Source: Clostridia bacterium (lineage in GTDB: Bacteria > Bacillota > Clostridia > Lachnospirales > Lachnospiraceae). Taken from it: DNA of 64,000 bases. Location of the stretch: positions 1-64,000 of the forward strand of contig CAJTHL010000003.1 in assembly GCA_910576205.1 (NCBI GenBank), in the 5' to 3' direction. Positions 59,682 through 64,000 of the stretch are shown piece after piece. The notes under the pieces were generated by a model. It saw nothing but the letters and a program-made list of their open reading frames with translations, searched no databases and was not told the origin of the DNA. The first letter of the stretch is position 1. The number at the start of each line of letters is the position of its first letter. Made by a program: the position numbers and the translations under genes.

Positions 59682-61943
59682 ATGATAAGACGGCCGCTTT
59701 ATGGAGCCGCCCTGGTTCTGCTGCTGGCCTGCCTGGCGCTGCCGCCCTCTCTCTGGATGCGTAGGGACATCCAGGCGGGGACGGCGACGTTTACAGGCAC
59801 GGTAGGCAGGCGGGAACAGAGGGAAAACATGCAGGTATTTTATCTGAAGAATACCAGCATTCCGGGGGCCAGATGGATTCTGGTCTATCTGAAAGATTCG
59901 AACAGCCAATATTTCATTGGAAATACCTTAGAAATCAAGGGAAACATAAAAACTTATGAGACGCCGGGAAATCCGGGGCAGTTTAACAGCCTGGCTTATT
60001 ATCAGACGAAGAAGATAGACGCCATATGTTTTGCAAACCGGGTGCGGATTGTGGATGGAAGGAAAAATGCTTTTCTGGAAGGCCTGTACAGCCTGCGGGA
60101 ATGCTTTTCGGAGAGCCTTAAACGCACCCTGGGGGAGCGGGACGCAGGCGTGTTAACAGCCATGCTTCTGGGAGAGCGGTGGGAACTGCCGCAGGATATC
60201 AAGACGCTGTATCAGAGAAGCGGCATTGCCCACCTGCTGGCCATCTCCGGGCTTCACATCTCCGTTCTGGGGGCGGGGCTTTACCGGGGCCTTCGAAGGA
60301 CCGGTCTTCCCTATGTGGCAGCAGGCCTTCCGGCCCTGGCGTTTATGGGATGTTACGGAATCCTGGTGGGAGCCGGGGTGTCCACCCTGCGGGCGCTGAC
60401 CATGTTTTGCCTGGCTGTGGGGGCGGACCTTCTGGGCAGGACCTATGATATGCCCACGGCTCTGGGTATTTCTGCCCTCTGGCTTCTTGTCTCGCAGCCC
60501 CTTTACGCCCGGGACAGCGCCTTTTTGCTGTCTTTTGGGGCAGTGCTTGGGCTTGCGGAGGCGGCACCGGTGTTGAAAGCCCTGGCGTGGGGAGAAGGGG
60601 AGAAAGCCGGTGGGAGAGTGCGGGACGGGGGGAGGAAGGAGGGAGGAAAAATATGGAAGGCGGGAAAATGGCTGCGGGATGGCCTGACAGCCTGCCTGGC
60701 CATCCAGATCGTGACGCTTCCAGTTCTTCTGCGCTCCTTTTATGAGATTCCCGTCTACGCACCCTTTTTAAACCTGCTGGTGCTTCCCCTTATGGGTCTG
60801 CTTCTGGGGGCCGGGCTTTTTAGCGGAATTCTGGGTCTGTTTCTGCCTGCGGCGGCGCTTCCGTTTGTCTGGGCGTGCCGGTTTATTCTGCGCTTTGTGG
60901 AGCTGGCCGCAGGTATCAGCGGTGGGATGCCGGGGGCCGTATACTGCGGGGGATGTCCGGAGGGCTGGCAGATAGCGGTGTACTATGGGGGGCTTGGGGT
61001 GATTCTGCTGGTATGGAAAATGAGGGAGAACAAAAAGAGGACAGGGAATATAAAGAGAGGCGGGAAAAACTGCCTTATATACGGGGGGATTTACATGGGC
61101 TGTATTTTAACAATCCTCTGGAGGGACCACCCGGGGCTTCGGATTACCATGCTGGACGTGGGTCAGGGCGATGCCATCTTCTTTCAGGCGGAAGGGGGAA
61201 ATACGTATCTTGTGGACGGGGGAAGCAGCAGCGAGAAAAACATTGGCAGATATGTGCTGGAGCCTTTTTTTAAATACAACGGGGAACCGGAAGTGGATTA
61301 TCTGCTTGCAAGCCATCTGGACGCGGATCATATTTCCGGAGTCCGGGAAATTCTGGAGGAGGGGCTTCTGGAGGTGGGATGCCTCATTCTGCCAGGCACG
61401 GCTGAGATCAGGCAGGCCATAGGGCAGGAGGAAGGGGATAACGCGGCGTCCGGCCTGGCGGCATTGGCAGAGGAGTGCAAGGTGCCGGTACGCTTCATGA
61501 AGGCGGGAGATACCCTCCAGGAGGGAGCGCTTACCCTTTGCTGCCTGGGGCCGGAGGGCGGGGTATCTTATGAAAACCGCAATGCGGGATCCCTGGTCCT
61601 CAGTCTTAAGTATAAGGAGTTTCATGTCCTTTTCACCGGAGATCTGGAGGGAAGCGGGGAACGGCGGGTGCTGGAGAGAGGATTTCCTGAGAAGGCCTAC
61701 GATATCCTGAAGGTGGCCCACCATGGCTCCAGATATACCACCGGGGAAGAATGGCTTTCCAGGGTGCGCCCCCGGGTCAGCCTTATTTCCTGCGGAAAGG
61801 AAAATGCCTACGGCCATCCCCATGAGGAGCTTCTGGAGAGGATTGGGAAGACGGGAAGCCGGATTTACCTGACGCCCAGGGACGGGGCGGTTTGCGTAGA
61901 GAGCGACGGAGAGAAATACCGTGTGAGAGCATGGCGGGAATGA
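59682..61943 (+). CDS. comEC: ComEC/Rec2 DNA-uptake channel with MBL domain
   Basis: 753 residues, full length. An N-terminal OB-like region (DUF4131) with membrane helices, the competence domain (about 145-440; LLAISGLHISVLGAGLYRGL, SAFLLSFGAVLGLAEAAPVL), then an MBL hydrolase domain from about 485: TMLDVGQGDAIFF, LASHLDADHISG and VAHHGSRYTTGEEWL. ComEC forms the channel for single-stranded DNA in transformation; the MBL part may degrade the other strand. It starts right after the GerMN gene stop. A short basic insertion (residues about 305-325, Gly/Lys/Arg-rich) lies in a cytoplasmic loop. Confidence 0.95.
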   Translation: MIRRPLYGAALVLLLACLALPPSLWMRRDIQAGTATFTGTVGRREQRENMQVFYLKNTSIPGARWILVYLKDSNSQYFIGNTLEIKGNIKTYETPGNPGQFNSLAYYQTKKIDAICFANRVRIVDGRKNAFLEGLYSLRECFSESLKRTLGERDAGVLTAMLLGERWELPQDIKTLYQRSGIAHLLAISGLHISVLGAGLYRGLRRTGLPYVAAGLPALAFMGCYGILVGAGVSTLRALTMFCLAVGADLLGRTYDMPTALGISALWLLVSQPLYARDSAFLLSFGAVLGLAEAAPVLKALAWGEGEKAGGRVRDGGRKEGGKIWKAGKWLRDGLTACLAIQIVTLPVLLRSFYEIPVYAPFLNLLVLPLMGLLLGAGLFSGILGLFLPAAALPFVWACRFILRFVELAAGISGGMPGAVYCGGCPEGWQIAVYYGGLGVILLVWKMRENKKRTGNIKRGGKNCLIYGGIYMGCILTILWRDHPGLRITMLDVGQGDAIFFQAEGGNTYLVDGGSSSEKNIGRYVLEPFFKYNGEPEVDYLLASHLDADHISGVREILEEGLLEVGCLILPGTAEIRQAIGQEEGDNAASGLAALAEECKVPVRFMKAGDTLQEGALTLCCLGPEGGVSYENRNAGSLVLSLKYKEFHVLFTGDLEGSGERRVLERGFPEKAYDILKVAHHGSRYTTGEEWLSRVRPRVSLISCGKENAYGHPHEELLERIGKTGSRIYLTPRDGAVCVESDGEKYRVRAWRE

Positions 61944-62006
61944 ACGGAGGGAAGGTGTGGCAGAAAGCGTTTCACGCCGGCAGCCGTAGGGGGTGAAAAC
62001 GCAATA

Positions 62007-62984
62007 TCAGGAGGAATATTTTACCAGAAGCAGCTCTACGCTTAAAAGATCGTTTATGCGCCCGGTTTTTACGTCCTCCTCCGCCTGCACGCATTCCCTT
62101 ACGGCCTGGGAGAGGATTTCGCTGGTAAAGCGGCGGGCCTGCTTCATACACTTGCCTGCAATGAAGGGGGACAGGGAGAGACGCTCTGCAATGGCGTTCT
62201 GGGAGTGGCCCAGGCCCATCATGTTCCGCACGGCCAGAAGCTGGTTAAATTGCCGGGCCAGCAGGGCCAGAATCCGCAAGGGGGACTCCTTTAGAGCCAG
62301 CAGATCATAGTAAAGCTCCAGGGCCTGTTTCTGGCGGCGTTCTGCTATGGCGTTTATCATGTCAAAAATTTTACTGGTGGTCTGGGTGGTGCAGATATCT
62401 TCCACATCCTGGGAGGAGATAATATCCCTGTTCAGGCAGTAGGAGAGCAGCTTTTCCAGCTCCCGGGAAATGTTTTCCATATCGCTTCCTGTTTTTTCCA
62501 GGAAAAGATTCAAGGTCTGCTCGGTGAGACGCTTCCCCTCTTTGCCCAGACGTGTCAGAATCCAGCGTTTCAGGGATTTTTCGTCCAGGGTTTTAAATTC
62601 CACGGCCCTTCCCAGGTCTTTTACAAGCTTAAACAGGCGGCCGCGCCGGTCCACCTTCGTCTCCGTAAACACCAGGCAGGTGCTCTCCGGCATTTCGGGC
62701 AGATATGCGGCCAGCTCCTCACATTTGTTTTCGAAAAATCCGCTGTCCTCCACGCCGATATAGCGCCGGTCGGCAAAAAAGGGCAGGGTTTCAGCCAGGT
62801 CGATGATTTCCCTGGGATTTATGTTTTTTCCCTGGAATAGCGCCTGGTTCATGGTATCGCCGGAAGAGACCAGCGCCTCCTTTAGCCGGTTCTTATACTG
62901 GGTGCGCAGATACGCCTCGTCGCCAAAGAGCAGATAAACTTTTTTAAAGGAACCGTTTCGGATATCCTCCTGGAGCATTTTCAA
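62007..62984 (-). CDS. holA: DNA polymerase III delta subunit
   Basis: 325 residues. Delta-subunit features: YLLFGDEAYLRTQYKNRL at the start, the AAA+-like N-domain without a functional P-loop, FLEKTGSDMENISRELEKLL and a C-terminal collar domain (LRILALLARQFNQLLAVRNM). It is part of the clamp loader that opens the beta clamp. Convergent with comEC; a stem near 61967-62002 (GCGTTTCAC/GTGAAAACGC) between them may end transcripts but lacks a T-run. Confidence 0.93.
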   Translation of the reverse strand: MKMLQEDIRNGSFKKVYLLFGDEAYLRTQYKNRLKEALVSSGDTMNQALFQGKNINPREIIDLAETLPFFADRRYIGVEDSGFFENKCEELAAYLPEMPESTCLVFTETKVDRRGRLFKLVKDLGRAVEFKTLDEKSLKRWILTRLGKEGKRLTEQTLNLFLEKTGSDMENISRELEKLLSYCLNRDIISSQDVEDICTTQTTSKIFDMINAIAERRQKQALELYYDLLALKESPLRILALLARQFNQLLAVRNMMGLGHSQNAIAERLSLSPFIAGKCMKQARRFTSEILSQAVRECVQAEEDVKTGRINDLLSVELLLVKYSS

Positions 62985-63064
62985 AGTTGAGTCCTCCTTA
63001 TATAGGGAAAACGGACGGATTTTCCGGGAAATGGGGGGGCCGGAAACACCGGATTACAGAAAGA

Positions 63065-63098
63065 AAGGCATCCAACTGACGGAATTGGATGCCTTTTC
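63065..63098. terminator. Terminator of rpsT
   Basis: AAAGGCATCCAA pairs with TTGGATGCCTTT around a 9-nt loop; T-rich on both sides (TTTTCGTTT on plus, TTTCTTT on minus). It lies 15 bp beyond the rpsT stop. Confidence 0.85.
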
Positions 63099-63112
63099 GT
63101 TTATGTCACAGA

Positions 63113-63376
63113 TTAAGCGATGCTGTTAACAGCTTTTGTCATACGAGCAACTTTTCTGGAAGCTGTTTTCTTGTGATATACGCCCTTGGAAGCTGCCTTG
63201 TTCACCGTGGAGATTGCAGCCCTTAACTGGGTCTTTGCGGTCTCGGCGTCTTTTGCAGCGACAGCGGCATCTACCTTTTTGATTGCTGTTTTCACTTCGG
63301 ATTTGATTGCCTTATTTCTGGCAGTCCTCTTCTCGGCAACCAGGATTCTCTTCTTCGCAGATTTGATGTTAGCCAA
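63113..63376 (-). CDS. rpsT: 30S ribosomal protein S20
   Basis: 87 residues from TTG 63376 (then ANIKSAKKRILVAEKRTARN); GGAGGT lies 7 bp upstream on the minus strand, and the ATG at 63424 would add an unrelated leader. S20 is a helical 16S rRNA-binding protein added early in assembly. In E. coli S20 is also started by UUG, which is part of its autogenous control, so the rare start may have the same role here. Own promoter at 63471-63499 and terminator at 63065-63098. Confidence 0.96.
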   Translation of the reverse strand: MANIKSAKKRILVAEKRTARNKAIKSEVKTAIKKVDAAVAAKDAETAKTQLRAAISTVNKAASKGVYHKKTASRKVARMTKAVNSIA

Positions 63377-63470
63377 CTTGTACACCTCCAAATTATTCGG
63401 AATTCTATTCTTATGATGGATCATGTTCTATTAACCCGGACACGGACGTTTTAACAAAACATACTCATTC

Positions 63471-63499
63471 ATTTTATGGCAGGAAAGGGATTCTGTCAA
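63471..63499 (-). promoter_or_regulatory. Promoter of rpsT
   Basis: On the minus strand consensus TTGACA (63494-63499), 17-bp spacer, TAAAAT (63471-63476). The leader before the TTG start is about 90 nt. Confidence 0.8.
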
Positions 63500-63574
63500 T
63501 ACATATTTCTAAAAAATGTAGAAAAAATAATAACGAAACTCTGCGGAATTTAAAATGGAGGAGAGAATAAAACT

Positions 63575-64000
63575 ATGGATAAATTTCAGGTGCGTACGGA
63601 TCTGGCCCTGGAAGCCCGGGAGAGCTTTGAGGAGGACGATGTGGAAATCCGGGGGGTTTCCATTGAGGAAAAGTATGACGAGGACAGGGATATCCGGGTG
63701 ACCAGGGTGCGGATTGAGACGGAGAACGGGGCGAAGGCCATGGGAAAGCCGGTGGGAGAATATCTGACCCTGGAGGCGCCGGGGCTTTCGGAGGAGGATG
63801 AGGATTACCACAGAGAGGTGTCGGAGGAACTGGCAAAATATATCCAGGAGCTGATCGGGGAGCAGGAACAGTCCATTCTGGTGGTGGGTCTTGGGAACCG
63901 TGAGGTGACGCCGGACGCCCTGGGTCCCCAGGTGGTAAACAATCTCATGATTACCCGCCATATTATCAGGGAATACGGCGTCCGGGCTTTTGGAAGGGAA
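63575..64000 (+). CDS. gpr: GPR endopeptidase (germination protease), 5' part
   Basis: 142 codons up to the window edge, open to the end. It begins MDKFQVRTDLALEARESFEE and contains the conserved VVGLGNREVTPDALGPQVVN block. GPR degrades small acid-soluble proteins of the spore core at germination and is made as a zymogen; the first residues up to about 15 are usually removed. GGAGGAG at 63558-63564 is 10 bp before ATG. Its presence next to rpsT and holA is the standard order in spore-forming Firmicutes and is the best evidence that this organism sporulates. I could not identify a sigma-F/G promoter with confidence. Confidence 0.93.
   Translation, partial: MDKFQVRTDLALEARESFEEDDVEIRGVSIEEKYDEDRDIRVTRVRIETENGAKAMGKPVGEYLTLEAPGLSEEDEDYHREVSEELAKYIQELIGEQEQSILVVGLGNREVTPDALGPQVVNNLMITRHIIREYGVRAFGRE

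Noticed and set aside
63477..63574. Sigma-F/G promoter for gpr
   Set aside because: Several weak matches but none with both boxes at proper spacing; not safe to annotate by eye.
1..64000. CRISPR array
   Set aside because: The only regularly recurring motif is the GATGCGGTACT family, which is dispersed, has no unique spacers of constant size and no cas genes nearby.

Overview
The window reads as a chromosomal segment of a spore-forming Clostridia, most likely Lachnospiraceae. The evidence is a moderately high GC content with dense co-oriented genes, the comEC-holA-rpsT-gpr order at the right end (gpr is the germination protease of spore formers), DUF5688, DUF3786 and TraX-type proteins common in gut Lachnospiraceae, and FtsX-type ABC exporters with their own two-component systems. 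The assignment rests on gene content only; no 16S rRNA is present.

Layout. 1-3040 is accessory debris: a decayed ISL3-family insertion sequence with both terminal inverted repeats, a broken short-chain dehydrogenase, and an intact TetR regulator with tandem palindromic operators. 3281-10175 carries DUF3786, a MalY-like aminotransferase, a zinc-finger membrane protein, polA, a damaged RelE-type toxin locus, a tiny membrane protein and coaE fused in frame to a DUF1349 domain. 10240-18211 holds a WalJ-like metallohydrolase, the ACT/PFL pair, and a response regulator, kinase, ABC ATPase and FtsX permease cassette of the antimicrobial-peptide-sensing type. 18306-27545 holds tmcAL, an HTH-Uma2 fusion with an iteron-like operator, topB, a left-handed beta-helix protein, TraX, efp, and a convergent SGNH/MBOAT acetylation pair. 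27878-32949 has a DUF5688 protein, tRNA-Arg(CCG), and a hybrid sensor kinase with an adjacent solute-binding lipoprotein. 33044-42922 is a carbohydrate-type locus: SGNH hydrolase divergent from a UroD-like protein, an ATPase/permease/permease/binding-protein transporter in lsrACDB or rha-type order, and a YesM/YesN-type two-component system. 43025-46019 encodes envelope and hypothetical proteins. 46020-46881 is a mobile-element scar. 46882-53678 is the arginine cluster (argG divergent from argC-GNAT-argJ-argB-argD) with ArgR-type boxes. 53736-61943 runs from an anchored solute-binding protein through a ComEA-like lipoprotein, a WalRK-like system and a GerMN lipoprotein to comEC. holA, rpsT and the start of gpr close the window.

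The most unusual structure is a dispersed intergenic repeat with core GATGCGGTACT. It occurs about ten times and always sits directly upstream of a Shine-Dalgarno sequence and start codon, in one orientation relative to the downstream gene. Four copies carry a long hairpin whose arms change together between copies. Copies precede argG, argC, argJ, argB, the solute-binding gene after argD, the ACT-domain gene, a histidine kinase, the UroD-like gene and the sugar ABC ATPase. Other points worth a second look are the coaE-DUF1349 fusion, a hairpin that buries a ribosome binding site at 44348-44411, the UroD/SGNH/ABC/two-component locus, and a WalRK-GerMN arrangement between two competence-type genes.
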